From Carnobacterium_B sp045617425 (GTDB lineage Bacteria > Bacillota > Bacilli > Lactobacillales > Carnobacteriaceae): DNA of 64,000 bases. The stretch covers positions 62,001-126,000 of the forward strand of contig NZ_JAZLIO010000006.1 of NCBI RefSeq assembly GCF_045617425.1, read 5' to 3'. The notes beneath the pieces were generated by a model. It saw only the letters and a list, made by a program, of their open reading frames with translations. It ran no database searches and had not been told where the DNA came from. Position numbers and translations under genes: made by a program. The stretch's first letter is position 1; each line of letters begins with the position of its first letter. Positions 25,513 to 34,837 of the stretch are shown in pieces.

Positions 25513-26700
25513 ATGGTAAAAAAAGTTGTAACTGATTTAGACCTTAATGGTAAAAAAGTTTTAGTGCGTGCAGACTTCAATGTTCCAATGAAAGACGGAG
25601 TTATTACCAATGACAACCGTATTCAAGCAGCATTGCCAACAATTCAATATATTATTGAACAAGGTGGGAAAGTAATATTATTCTCTCACTTAGGTAAAGT
25701 GAAAACTGAAGAAGATAAAGAAGGCAAAAGTTTACGTCCAGTCGCTGATCGTTTAAGCGAATTATTAGGAAAAAATGTAACATTTGTACCTGAAACACGT
25801 GGTGAAGTATTAGAAACTGCCATTGCTGGATTAAACACTGGTGATGTATTAGTAGTTGAAAATACACGTTTTGAAGACATCGATGGTAAAAAAGAAAGCA
25901 AAAATGATCCTGAACTTGGGAAATATTGGGCTGGCTTAGGCGATGTTTTTGTTAATGATGCATTTGGTACGGCTCACCGTGCGCATGCTTCTAACGTAGG
26001 GATTGCTTCAAATCTTGAAAGTGCTGCTGGCTTCTTGATGGATAAAGAAATCAAATTTATTGGTGGCGCAGTTGACGAACCTAAACGTCCATTCGTGGCA
26101 ATTTTAGGTGGAGCAAAAGTTAGTGATAAAATTGGTGTTATCGAAAACTTATTAAGCAAAGCGGATAAAGTTCTTATTGGTGGCGGAATGACGTATACTT
26201 TCTATGCTGCAAAAGGTATTGAAATTGGGAAATCATTAGTCGAAGAAGACAAAATTGAATTAGCTAGAACATTGATTGAAAAAGGCGGAGACAAATTAGT
26301 CTTGCCAATCGACTCTGTTACATCTCCAGAATTCAGTAACGATGCACCAACTGAAATTCATGATGGTGCTGTACCAGCTGATCAAATGGGTCTTGATATT
26401 GGACCAAAAACAATTGAATTATTCACCAAAGAATTACAAGGTGCTAAAACAGTTGTATGGAACGGACCAATGGGCGTATTTGAAATGTCTAACTTTGCTC
26501 AAGGAACAATCGGTGTTTGTGAAGCAATTGCTAACTTAACGGATGCAACGACTATTATTGGTGGAGGAGACTCTGCAGCTGCAGCAATGCAATTAGGTTT
26601 TGCAGATCAATTTACTCACATCTCTACAGGTGGCGGAGCATCATTAGAATACCTTGAAGGTAAAGAACTTCCAGGGGTAGCATCAATTTCAGATAAATAA
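25513..26700 (+). CDS. pgk: Phosphoglycerate kinase
   Basis: Transfers phosphate from 1,3-bisphosphoglycerate to ADP. The 395-aa protein opens with KKVLVRADFNVPM and has the substrate residues in FSHLGKV, the LGGAKVSDKI hinge region and the nucleotide-binding GGGDSAAAA near the C-terminus. AGGAGG at 25500-25505 gives the start. It leads the pgk-tpiA-gpmI run. Confidence 0.98.
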   Translation: MVKKVVTDLDLNGKKVLVRADFNVPMKDGVITNDNRIQAALPTIQYIIEQGGKVILFSHLGKVKTEEDKEGKSLRPVADRLSELLGKNVTFVPETRGEVLETAIAGLNTGDVLVVENTRFEDIDGKKESKNDPELGKYWAGLGDVFVNDAFGTAHRAHASNVGIASNLESAAGFLMDKEIKFIGGAVDEPKRPFVAILGGAKVSDKIGVIENLLSKADKVLIGGGMTYTFYAAKGIEIGKSLVEEDKIELARTLIEKGGDKLVLPIDSVTSPEFSNDAPTEIHDGAVPADQMGLDIGPKTIELFTKELQGAKTVVWNGPMGVFEMSNFAQGTIGVCEAIANLTDATTIIGGGDSAAAAMQLGFADQFTHISTGGGASLEYLEGKELPGVASISDK

Positions 26701-26731
26701 TTTAGTTCAATTAGAGAAAGGAAGTTATGTT

Positions 26732-27487
26732 ATGCGTAAACCTATTATTGCTGGTAACTGGAAAATGAACAAAACTGCTGCTGAGGCTGCTGAGTTTGTA
26801 GAAGCAGTTAAAACAAAAATACCTTCTTCTGAACAAGTAGATTCAGTTATTGGAGCTCCTGCTTTATACTTACAATCATTAGTTAAAGCATCAGAAGGAA
26901 CAGAATTAAAAATCGCAGCTCAAAACAGCTACTTTGAAGAAGCTGGAGCATTCACAGGTGAAATCAGCCCTGCTGCTTTAGGAGACTTAGGAGTAAACTA
27001 CGTAATCATTGGTCACTCTGAGCGTCGTGAATTCTTCCATGAAACAGATGAAGAAATTAACAAAAAAGCACATGCTATTTTCAAAAACGGTATGATTCCA
27101 ATCATTTGCTGTGGTGAAACGTTAGAACAACGTGAAGCTGGAGAAACAAATGAATGGGTAAGCGGACAAGTTAAAGCAGCAATCGCTGGCTTAACAGAAG
27201 GTCAAATAGCTGAATCAGTTATTGCTTATGAACCAATCTGGGCAATCGGAACTGGTAAATCTTCTACTTCAAAAGACGCAAACGACACTTGTGCAGTTAT
27301 TCGTCAAACAATTGCAAAAGAAGTTTCTCAAGATGCTGCTGATGCTGTACGTATTCAATACGGCGGAAGTGTAAAACCTGAGAATATTGCTGAATACATG
27401 GCTGAATCAGATATTGATGGAGCTTTAGTAGGAGGAGCAAGCTTAGAAGCAGAATCGTTCTTAGCATTATTGGAGGCTGTTAAATAA
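26732..27487 (+). CDS. tpiA: Triosephosphate isomerase
   Basis: Interconverts dihydroxyacetone phosphate and glyceraldehyde 3-phosphate. It is a 251-aa TIM barrel with Asn9/Lys11 (GNWKMN), catalytic His95 (IGHSERRE), Glu167 (AYEPIWAIGTG) and the phosphate loops YGGSVKP and GGASL. It follows pgk by 31 bases; its stop overlaps the gpmI start (TAATG). Confidence 0.98.
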   Translation: MRKPIIAGNWKMNKTAAEAAEFVEAVKTKIPSSEQVDSVIGAPALYLQSLVKASEGTELKIAAQNSYFEEAGAFTGEISPAALGDLGVNYVIIGHSERREFFHETDEEINKKAHAIFKNGMIPIICCGETLEQREAGETNEWVSGQVKAAIAGLTEGQIAESVIAYEPIWAIGTGKSSTSKDANDTCAVIRQTIAKEVSQDAADAVRIQYGGSVKPENIAEYMAESDIDGALVGGASLEAESFLALLEAVK

Positions 27488-29016
27488 TGACAAAAGCACC
27501 TGTAGCCATTATCATCTTAGATGGATTAGGATGGCGTAATGAAGTAATGGGTAACGCTGTAGCTCAAGCCAATAAACCAAACTTTGACCATCTTTTAGAA
27601 AAATACCCTCATAGTACGTTAAAAGCTTCTGGACTAGATGTAGGTCTTCCAGAAGGGCAAATGGGGAATTCTGAAGTTGGGCATACAAATATCGGAGCTG
27701 GACGAGTGGTTTATCAAAGTTTAACACGTATTGATAAAGCTATTGAAGAAGGCGAATTTCAAACAAATCCTGTTTTAAGTGATGCAATGGAAAGAACAAT
27801 CAAGTACCAATCTAATTTGCACTTGTTTGGGCTTTTATCAGATGGTGGAGTACACAGTCACATTAATCATTTGATTTCATTGATTAAAACAGCAAAAGAA
27901 AAAGGTGTACCAAATATTTATGTTCATGCTTTCCTTGATGGACGTGATGTAGCACCTAATTCTGGAATCAAATATGTTGAACAATTAGAACAAGCTATCA
28001 AAGAAATCGGAGCAGGTGAAATTGCTACCATTTCTGGTCGTTTCTATGCTATGGACCGCGACAAACGTTGGGAACGCGTAGAAAAAGCTTATAACGCTAT
28101 TGCTCATGGAGAAGGTCTTAAAGCTTCAAGTGCATTAGAGGCTGTACAAACAAGTTATGACAAAGAAAAATTTGATGAATTTGTTATGCCGACAGTTATT
28201 GAAAAAGATGGAAAACCTGTTGCAACTTTACAAGACAATGATTCTATCATTTTCTTCAACTTCCGTCCTGACCGTGCTATTCAATTATCCAATGCTATTA
28301 CGGATGATGAATGGGAATTCTTTGATCGTGGACAAAGAGCTCAAAATCTTAAACTTGTAACAATGACAATGTATAACCCAAGTATTAAAGCTGAAATAGC
28401 TTTCCCACCGGTTGCATTGAAAAATGTTATAGGTGAAGTTCTATCAGCACATGGACTTTCTCAATTGCGTATTGCGGAAACTGAAAAATACCCGCACGTT
28501 ACTTTCTTTATGAATGGCGGACGCAATGAAGAGTTCCCTGGTGAAAACCGTATCTTGATTCCATCTCCAAAAGTGGAAACATATGATTTGAAACCTGAAA
28601 TGAGTGCTTACGAAGTAACGGATGCATTAGTAGCAGATATTGAAGCGGATAAACATGACGCGATCATCTTAAACTTTGCTAATCCGGATATGGTTGGACA
28701 TTCAGGTATGCTGGAACCAACTATCAAAGCTATTGAAGCGGTCGATGAAAACTTAGGTCGCGTAGTTGATGCAATTACTGCTAAAGGCGGATATGCAATT
28801 ATCTTTGCCGATCATGGTAATGCGGATACAATGACAACACCTGAGGGGAAACCGCATACTGCTCATACAACTGTACCTGTTCCTGTTATTGTAACTAAAG
28901 AAGGAGCAACACTACGCGAAGGCGGACGTCTAGCTGATATTGCACCAACAATGTTAGATTTATTAAACATTGAAAAACCAGATGATATGACTGGTGAATC
29001 TTTGATTCAGAAGTAA
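27487..29016 (+). CDS. gpmI: 2,3-bisphosphoglycerate-independent phosphoglycerate mutase
   Basis: Manganese-dependent mutase converting 3- to 2-phosphoglycerate through a phosphoserine. The 509-aa protein shows Asp12 (ILDGLG), Ser62 (GNSEVGHTNIG), FLDGRDVAP and the metal block FADHGNADTM...HTAHT. It is coupled to tpiA by a one-base overlap. Confidence 0.98.
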   Translation: MTKAPVAIIILDGLGWRNEVMGNAVAQANKPNFDHLLEKYPHSTLKASGLDVGLPEGQMGNSEVGHTNIGAGRVVYQSLTRIDKAIEEGEFQTNPVLSDAMERTIKYQSNLHLFGLLSDGGVHSHINHLISLIKTAKEKGVPNIYVHAFLDGRDVAPNSGIKYVEQLEQAIKEIGAGEIATISGRFYAMDRDKRWERVEKAYNAIAHGEGLKASSALEAVQTSYDKEKFDEFVMPTVIEKDGKPVATLQDNDSIIFFNFRPDRAIQLSNAITDDEWEFFDRGQRAQNLKLVTMTMYNPSIKAEIAFPPVALKNVIGEVLSAHGLSQLRIAETEKYPHVTFFMNGGRNEEFPGENRILIPSPKVETYDLKPEMSAYEVTDALVADIEADKHDAIILNFANPDMVGHSGMLEPTIKAIEAVDENLGRVVDAITAKGGYAIIFADHGNADTMTTPEGKPHTAHTTVPVPVIVTKEGATLREGGRLADIAPTMLDLLNIEKPDDMTGESLIQK

Positions 29017-29215
29017 AATAAACGATCTATTTTGCGAAAGATAACGATGTAAAAGCTGCAGACTTTGCATAAATTCTTTTAATTAGATAAGTTTAGTAAA
29101 GAAACTGTAAGAGAAGACCTAAAGTGTTTGCATTTAACAGGCAAACTCACTAAAATGAAGCTATGGGCAAAGCCCTGGCACTAAAAATTTTGTACACTCA
29201 AAGGAGAGAAATTAA
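29017..29215 (+). other. Gap between gpmI and eno
   Basis: 199 bases with no terminator and no strong promoter that I can support. A GTTTGC/GCAAAC mini-hairpin lies near 29127-29146. Read-through from gpmI into eno is plausible. Confidence 0.4.
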
Positions 29216-30514
29216 ATGCCATTTATTACAGATATTTTAGCTCGTGAAGTATTAGACTCACGCGGTAACCCAACAATCGAAGTAGAAGTTTACACAGAAA
29301 GCGGAGCATTTGGCCGTGGAATGGTTCCATCTGGTGCATCAACTGGGGAACATGAAGCAATTGAATTACGTGACGGAGACAAATCTCGTTACCTTGGAAA
29401 AGGTGTTTTGAAAGCAGTAGAAAATGTGAATAACATTATTTCTGAAGCTCTTATTGGATTTGACGTTCGCGATCAAATGGCAATTGACAAAACAATGATC
29501 GAATTAGACGGAACTCCAAACAAAGCTAAATTAGGCGCTAACGCTATTTTAGGTGTTTCTATCGCTGTAGCACGTGCTGCTGCTGATTACCTAGATGTTC
29601 CTTTATACCAATACCTAGGAGGCTTCAATACTAAAGTATTGCCAACTCCTATGATGAACATTATTAATGGTGGATCACATGCTGACAATAGTATTGATTT
29701 CCAAGAATTCATGATCATGCCTGTAGGAGCTCCTTCATTCAAAGAAGCTTTACGTATGGGTGCTGAAGTATTCCATGCATTAGCTGGAATCTTAAAATCA
29801 AGAGGTTTAGCTACTTCAGTTGGTGACGAAGGTGGATTCGCTCCTAACCTAAGCTCTAATGAAGAAGGTTTCGAAGTTATTATCGAAGCAATCGAAAAAG
29901 CTGGTTACAAACCAGGTGAAGACGTTATGCTTGCAATGGATGCTGCATCATCAGAATTCTACAACAAAGAAAAAGGTGTTTACGACTTAGTTGATTCAGG
30001 CGAAGGCGAAAAAACAGTTGATGAAATGATCGAAATCTACAAAAACTTAGTAGCTAAATACCCAATCATCTCTATTGAAGATGGATTAGATGAAAATGAC
30101 TGGGAAGGTACTAAAAAATTAACAGAAGCTTTAGGCGATAAAGTTCAATTAGTTGGTGATGATTTATTCGTTACAAACACTGAAAAATTAGCTCAAGCTA
30201 TCGATAAGGGAGTAGCAAACTCTATCCTTATCAAAGTTAACCAAATTGGTACATTGACTGAAACATTCGATGCTATCGAAATGGCTAAAAAAGCTGGATA
30301 CACTGCAGTAGTTTCTCACCGTTCTGGTGAAACTGAAGATTCAACAATTGCTGATATCGCAGTAGCTACAAATGCAGGACAAATCAAAACTGGTTCATTA
30401 AGCCGTACTGACCGTATTGCTAAATACAACCAATTGTTACGTATCGAAGATCAATTAGGCGATTTAGCTGTATACGAAGGTTTACAAGCTTTCTACAACC
30501 TAAAAAACAAATAA
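29216..30514 (+). CDS. eno: Enolase
   Basis: Dehydrates 2-phosphoglycerate to phosphoenolpyruvate; also a moonlighting surface protein in many Gram-positives. It is 432 aa, the standard length. It carries the substrate motif SGASTGEHEA, the metal ligands in LAMDAASSEF, SIEDGLDENDW and LVGDDLFVTN, and the catalytic Lys in ILIKVNQIGT with SHRSGETED. AAAGGAGAG upstream gives the start. Codon use is highly biased, as in gap. Confidence 0.98.
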   Translation: MPFITDILAREVLDSRGNPTIEVEVYTESGAFGRGMVPSGASTGEHEAIELRDGDKSRYLGKGVLKAVENVNNIISEALIGFDVRDQMAIDKTMIELDGTPNKAKLGANAILGVSIAVARAAADYLDVPLYQYLGGFNTKVLPTPMMNIINGGSHADNSIDFQEFMIMPVGAPSFKEALRMGAEVFHALAGILKSRGLATSVGDEGGFAPNLSSNEEGFEVIIEAIEKAGYKPGEDVMLAMDAASSEFYNKEKGVYDLVDSGEGEKTVDEMIEIYKNLVAKYPIISIEDGLDENDWEGTKKLTEALGDKVQLVGDDLFVTNTEKLAQAIDKGVANSILIKVNQIGTLTETFDAIEMAKKAGYTAVVSHRSGETEDSTIADIAVATNAGQIKTGSLSRTDRIAKYNQLLRIEDQLGDLAVYEGLQAFYNLKNK

Positions 30515-30546
30515 GAATTTAAGGTAAATTAAATTCTTGAATAGAG

Positions 30547-30592
30547 AAACACTTCATTAGTTGAGGCAACGCAACTAATGAAGTGTTTTTTT
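30547..30592 (+). terminator. Terminator after eno
   Basis: Perfect 17-bp stem (30547-30563 with 30572-30588), eight-base loop, T-rich 3' side. Confidence 0.95.
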
Positions 30593-30650
30593 TATTTTTA
30601 AAAGTTTACATTTTAAATGCTGCTAGAGTATAGTTAAGTCGATTATAAAT

Positions 30651-30830
30651 AATCTCTGGAGGAATAGGATTGCTTGTAGCCGTTTAAAAGATTCAATGCA
30701 AATTACAAAGCGTTAGCGCTTCAACGGTTATTGCTTTGTTTAAGCCTTGAAAGCTCTGAAGACTACAAGCTTCAAGCTGTCCCATGGCTCTCCGCAAGCA
30801 GAACTGCTATTCCAAAAAAGATTTCATTTT
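30651..30830 (+). repeat. Structured dispersed repeat, copy 1
   Basis: About 180 bp that align along the whole length with the reverse complement of 34461-34643. Shared blocks include CTGGAGGAATAGG at the left, TTAGCGCTTCA in the middle and ATTTCATTTT at the right. It can fold: GGAATAG with CTATTCC as outer stem, TGCTTG with CAAGCA, a central ACAAAGC/GCTTTGT hairpin (30705-30711 with 30733-30739) and a CTTGAA/TTCAAG arm. No coding potential. See the finding on covariation. Confidence 0.8.
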
Positions 30831-30840
30831 AAGCACTTTA

Positions 30841-30939
30841 TTGTTCATCAAAATAATTTATGGTAGAAGTGAACAAAAAATGAACAATAGTTTCGATTTT
30901 GATACACAAATTTTACTGTATCAAAATTAATGATACAAA
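30841..30939 (+). promoter_or_regulatory. Cluster of operator-like repeats upstream of levR
   Basis: Two repeat sets. TTGTTCA (30841) is followed by TGAACAA at 30870 and 30881; the last two are 11 bases apart (one helical turn). TTTTGATACA (30897-30906) and TGTATCAAAA (30917-30926) form a perfect 10-bp palindrome with a 10-base spacer, followed by a third half-site TGATACAAA (30931). They end just before the promoter. Confidence 0.5.
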
Positions 30940-30951
30940 TTGGTCTATTTG

Positions 30952-30974
30952 TGATAGAATGTAAGCGATTAAGA
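30952..30974 (+). promoter_or_regulatory. levR promoter with CcpA-like site
   Basis: An extended -10 TGATAGAAT (30952-30960) is followed directly by TGTAAGCGATTAAG (about 30959-30972), which matches the cre consensus TGWAANCGNTNWCA at all but the last two positions. Binding there would block transcription initiation. Confidence 0.45.
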
Positions 30975-30996
30975 ATATAGGAAGGTAGGTAACTAA

Positions 30997-33837
30997 ATGA
31001 AGAGAAAAGATTTAGTTTATCAGTTTGTTAAAAAACATACGGAAAAACTTACTAGTGAAGAAATAGAATTCGGATCAGGTCTGACGACTAGCGAAATTTC
31101 TGATGCTTTGAATATTGTTCGCACGAATGTAAGCAAAGAATTAAATCTTCTAGTTCGTGAAGGGAAAATAGCGAAACTTGAAGGAAGACCTGTGCGATAT
31201 ATTGACAGTAATTGCTTAAAGTGGAAACCATTATCTAAACCTGTGAAATCCTATAAAGATGAATCATTAATCAAAAAGAAACCGACAATAGAAAAATCAA
31301 ATGATGCTAGAAAAAATGACCATAGTCTATTTGAGTACATGATTGGGTCAAATGGCAGTTTAAAAAATCAAATGGAGCAAGCAAAAGCGGCCATATTTTA
31401 TCCGCCAAAAGGGCTAAACAGCCTGATTATTGGACCGACTGGATCAGGAAAAACGTTTTTTGCTAATGCCATGTATCAATATTCTCAGGATAAAGGCATC
31501 ATTGAGCCGAAGCAATCCTTGATTATTTTTAACTGTGCAGATTATTCGCAAAATCCGCAGTTGCTGATGTCACATTTATTTGGACATACTAAGGGTGCTT
31601 ATACTGGAGCTACAGAAGCAAAAGAAGGATTATTGTTAAAAGCAGACAACAACATGTTGTTCTTAGATGAAATTCATCGATTGCCTCCAGAAGGACAAGA
31701 AATGCTTTTTTACTTTATGGACACAGGTACATTTCAACCAATGGGAGAAACAGAAAAAAGGTATTCAGCTAACGTTCGAATTATTTGTGCAACTACTGAA
31801 GACCCAAGTTCAGCTTTATTGAAGACGTTTGTACGACGTATTCCAGTAACCATTCAATTGCCAGCATTTAATGAGCGGCCAGCCAATGAACGTATCCAAC
31901 TGCTCAAATTATTATTGTCTATTGAAGCGAACCGTATTAATAAACGAATCGTTATCGAAGAAAATGTTGTTAAAGCTTTACTGGGAAGCGTTACTTATGG
32001 AAATATCGGTCAATTGAAATCAAGCATCCAATTGGCTTGTGCCAAAGCTTTTTTGAACAGCATGGACAACAATGAAGAAATGCTAATCAACATGGATCTA
32101 CTAACGGGAGAGCTTCAAGAAGGGCTGGTTAATCTTGCACGAAATCGAGATGAACTAAATGAAATCAGCAACTACCTTGAACCACGTATGACCATTCATC
32201 CTAAGGATTCTGTCTATATGTTAGAGCAAGATACGTATGAATTGCCGTTCAATTTATATGAAATCATCGGAGATAAGGCTGTAATGCTCAAAGATGAAGG
32301 GTTGAACCAGGATGACATTGAGAATTTTATTACAACAGACATTAACCTGCATTTGAAATCATTTTATAAAACCAACCAATTGATTCCTAATAATGAGCAT
32401 AATTTAAGAGATATTGTTGAGCAAGAAGTTATCACACTAACGAAAGAAATTTGGAAAATGGCAGAAGATCATTTAGGGTATCATTTTAAACAAAACTTCT
32501 TATATGCTATGAGTTTGCACTTAAGTTCTTTTATCAAACGTTCAAAAGAAGGGTTTGTTCAAATCAAACAAAATAGTGAATTGGATAAATTGATTTTGAA
32601 TTACCAAAATGAATATGAAGTAGCCATCTTGATTAAAAACCACATGAAAGAAAATTACCAAATCAACGTTCCAGAAGTAGAATGCTGGTATCTAACCATG
32701 CTGCTGGTCTCTTTAAAGGAACAGAATAATTTAGGTGATGTGGGGATCGTTGTCGCTGCACATGGACGATCGACAGCGACAAGTATGGTTCAAGTTGTGG
32801 CTAAATTACTAGATGTTAAGAATATTGAAGCGGTAGATATGCCTTTGGAAATGAGCCCACAGCAAGCCTATAAATTGGTTTTAAGCTCTATTCAAAATGT
32901 CAATGAAGGCAAGGGTGTACTTCTTTTAGTCGATATGGGATCATTGACAACGTTTGGTGTAAAAGCGATGCGTGAGACAGATATTGCTGTAAAAACCCTA
33001 GATATGGTAACCACGCCTCTTGTCTTAGAAGCAGCACGCAAGACGTCTTTTATGGACAATCAATTAGATGAAATCTATTGGTCTTTAAAAAACTTCAGAG
33101 GATACAGCAACCTTCCCGAAGACAAACCGGTCTTTCTATCTACATCAACGCAACAAGAGATCTACAAGCCGAAAGCTATTATTACGATTTGTTCAACCGG
33201 TGAAGGGACAGCCGTACGTATCAAAGAACGTGTAGAAAGCTTATTAGAAGAGTTTATTGATGAAACCATTGAAATTTTTTCCATTTCTTTAGTTGGTATG
33301 GAAGAAGAAGTTCAAAAAATTTCGCAAGACTATCAAGTGTTAGCCACAGCAGGAATAGCAAAACCAGCATTAAATGTTCCTCATTTAACATTGGAAGAAT
33401 TGTTCCAGTCTTCTGGAGATGAGAAAGTTAAACAAGTCATTTTGGATCAGCAATATGCTGAAGGAAGTTATGCGGAGTCAATGGATACAAAGCAGCTATG
33501 TGAAGAATATTTGGCTACTTATTTTACTTTTCTTAATCCACGGAAGTTCATCAATATATTGTGGGATTACACAGAAATTATAGAAGAAAAATTAAATAAA
33601 AAACTTAGCAATAGTGTCCAAACTGGTCTATTGATGCATATGGCTGGTGTGATTGAACGAGTATTGTTCAGCGATCCGATGAGTCAATCGGATGAAACAA
33701 TTAACAAAGACTCAATTTATTATCAATCGGTTAAAGAAGCCAATGAATTGCTTGAATCAAGATTAAATATGACGATTCCAGAATCAGAATTATTTTACAT
33801 TGTTAAAATAGTAGATGCGCATCAAGAAACCGTTTAA
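30997..33837 (+). CDS. LevR/ManR-type sigma-54 activator with PRD and EIIA domains
   Basis: A 946-aa PTS-controlled activator. Residues 1-70 form a winged-helix DNA-binding part (GLTTSEISDALNIVRTNVSKEL). Residues about 110-350 are the AAA+ domain with Walker A GPTGSGKT (146-153), the sigma-54 contact loop GAYTGAT (200-206) and Walker B FLDEIH. Two PRD domains flank a mannose-type EIIA domain whose phosphorylatable His589 lies in AAHGRST. Such proteins switch on mannose-class PTS operons with RpoN; PTS phosphorylation of EIIA/PRD sets activity. No EIIA-C-D genes and no -12/-24 promoter are seen in the window, so its target is probably elsewhere. The next gene, an EIIB, is its likely partner. 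Confidence 0.9.
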   Translation: MKRKDLVYQFVKKHTEKLTSEEIEFGSGLTTSEISDALNIVRTNVSKELNLLVREGKIAKLEGRPVRYIDSNCLKWKPLSKPVKSYKDESLIKKKPTIEKSNDARKNDHSLFEYMIGSNGSLKNQMEQAKAAIFYPPKGLNSLIIGPTGSGKTFFANAMYQYSQDKGIIEPKQSLIIFNCADYSQNPQLLMSHLFGHTKGAYTGATEAKEGLLLKADNNMLFLDEIHRLPPEGQEMLFYFMDTGTFQPMGETEKRYSANVRIICATTEDPSSALLKTFVRRIPVTIQLPAFNERPANERIQLLKLLLSIEANRINKRIVIEENVVKALLGSVTYGNIGQLKSSIQLACAKAFLNSMDNNEEMLINMDLLTGELQEGLVNLARNRDELNEISNYLEPRMTIHPKDSVYMLEQDTYELPFNLYEIIGDKAVMLKDEGLNQDDIENFITTDINLHLKSFYKTNQLIPNNEHNLRDIVEQEVITLTKEIWKMAEDHLGYHFKQNFLYAMSLHLSSFIKRSKEGFVQIKQNSELDKLILNYQNEYEVAILIKNHMKENYQINVPEVECWYLTMLLVSLKEQNNLGDVGIVVAAHGRSTATSMVQVVAKLLDVKNIEAVDMPLEMSPQQAYKLVLSSIQNVNEGKGVLLLVDMGSLTTFGVKAMRETDIAVKTLDMVTTPLVLEAARKTSFMDNQLDEIYWSLKNFRGYSNLPEDKPVFLSTSTQQEIYKPKAIITICSTGEGTAVRIKERVESLLEEFIDETIEIFSISLVGMEEEVQKISQDYQVLATAGIAKPALNVPHLTLEELFQSSGDEKVKQVILDQQYAEGSYAESMDTKQLCEEYLATYFTFLNPRKFINILWDYTEIIEEKLNKKLSNSVQTGLLMHMAGVIERVLFSDPMSQSDETINKDSIYYQSVKEANELLESRLNMTIPESELFYIVKIVDAHQETV

Positions 33838-33893
33838 TGAAGCAAGTAGGAATGTATTGATTAATTTAAAAATAATGAGGAGAATGAGGTACC

Positions 33894-34391
33894 ATGTCTA
33901 TGGAAATACGATTAGTCCGTATTGATGACAGGTTGATTCATGGCCAGGTTGTGACTGTATGGGCAAAAGTAACAAAAGTAAACCGTATTTTAGTCATTAG
34001 CGATGAGGTAGCAAAGGATATATTGCGAAAAACATTGTTAAAGCATGCTGCTCCTCCAGGTGTGAATGTTAATGTGATTACAATCGATAAAATGATTTCA
34101 ATTTATGATGATCCTACATTCAATACGTTTAAATCAATGTTGCTGTTTACTAATCCGCGTGATGTCAGAAGAGTAGTAGAAGGTGGAGTCAGTTTTGATT
34201 CCATTAATATTGGCGGAATGAGTTTTTCAGATGGAAAAAAAATGATTACAAACGCAGTTGCAGTAAATCATCAAGATATCGAGGACTTACACTATTTAAG
34301 TGAGCAAGGAATCGATTTAGAGATTCGTAAAGTAGTAACAGATAGCAAGGTCTATATGATGGATTTATTGAAAAAAGAAGGAATGGTGTAG
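33894..34391 (+). CDS. PTS mannose/fructose/sorbose-family EIIB, orphan
   Basis: A 165-aa EIIB of the mannose class. The active-site His16 is in VRIDDRLIHGQVV, the diagnostic start of the family, and the rest is colinear with EIIB of full permeases. It accepts phosphate from EIIA and hands it to sugar in EIIC-EIID systems. Here no EIIA, EIIC or EIID accompanies it. It follows the LevR-type activator by 56 bases, so it may serve mainly to phosphorylate that regulator, as reported for EIIB-Mpo and ManR in Listeria. A second ATG at 33900 is also possible. Confidence 0.9.
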   Translation: MSMEIRLVRIDDRLIHGQVVTVWAKVTKVNRILVISDEVAKDILRKTLLKHAAPPGVNVNVITIDKMISIYDDPTFNTFKSMLLFTNPRDVRRVVEGGVSFDSINIGGMSFSDGKKMITNAVAVNHQDIEDLHYLSEQGIDLEIRKVVTDSKVYMMDLLKKEGMV

Positions 34392-34460
34392 TACTTAAAA
34401 AAGACAGCTATTTCGAAAAAACAACTACACTAGGTGTATGACAAATAGTATAGTTACTTC

Positions 34461-34643
34461 AAAATGAAATTTCTTCTGGAATGCAAGGGTACGCTTGTAT
34501 AGCCATAGGAGACCGCCTGAAAGCCTCTAGTCTTACAGATTTTCAAGCTACAAATAAACCATAATTGCTGAAGCGCTAATGGTTTATAATTCTTATTGAA
34601 TTCCTATGCAGGGTTACAAGCAACCCTATTCCTCCAGAAATTT
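34461..34643 (-). repeat. Structured dispersed repeat, copy 2 (inverted relative to copy 1)
   Basis: Reads on the minus strand as the counterpart of 30651-30830. The central hairpin is ATAAACCAT/ATGGTTTAT (plus-strand arms 34554-34562 and 34579-34587), differing from copy 1 by paired changes that keep the stem. The ends carry TTCTGGA and TCCAGAA as inverted repeats. With copy 1 it brackets the levR-EIIB pair. Confidence 0.8.
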
Positions 34644-34683
34644 ATTAACACTAAAAATATAGATCCACTAAATTAGTATAACA

Positions 34684-34719
34684 AACAAACGGATTGGGAT
34701 TTTTCCTAGTCCTTTTGTT
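34684..34719 (+). terminator. Terminator upstream of serC
   Basis: A 16-base stem (34684-34699 with 34704-34719; one mismatch, two G-U), loop TTTT, T-rich right side. It ends transcription from the EIIB and repeat region. Confidence 0.7.
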
Positions 34720-34767
34720 TATTTCTTTATAAAAAATAGGAATATGTCTGTTTAAATAAAAAAATAC

Positions 34768-34776
34768 TGGTATAAT
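34768..34776 (+). promoter_or_regulatory. Extended -10 promoter of serC-serA-DUF1015
   Basis: TGGTATAAT (34768-34776), a perfect extended -10; the -35 position 17 bases upstream is weak. It is 62 bases before the serC start. Confidence 0.65.
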
Positions 34777-34837
34777 TAAAATTAAGTTTATGAGATTTTG
34801 ATTAGCGTTAAAAGGAAATTATTAGGAGTGGATTAAA

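Noticed and set aside
29176..29196. TGGCAC followed by a T-rich stretch before eno, resembling a sigma-54 -24 element that LevR could use
   Set aside because: The -12 element (TTGCA-type GC at the right spacing) is missing, and eno is a housekeeping gene.
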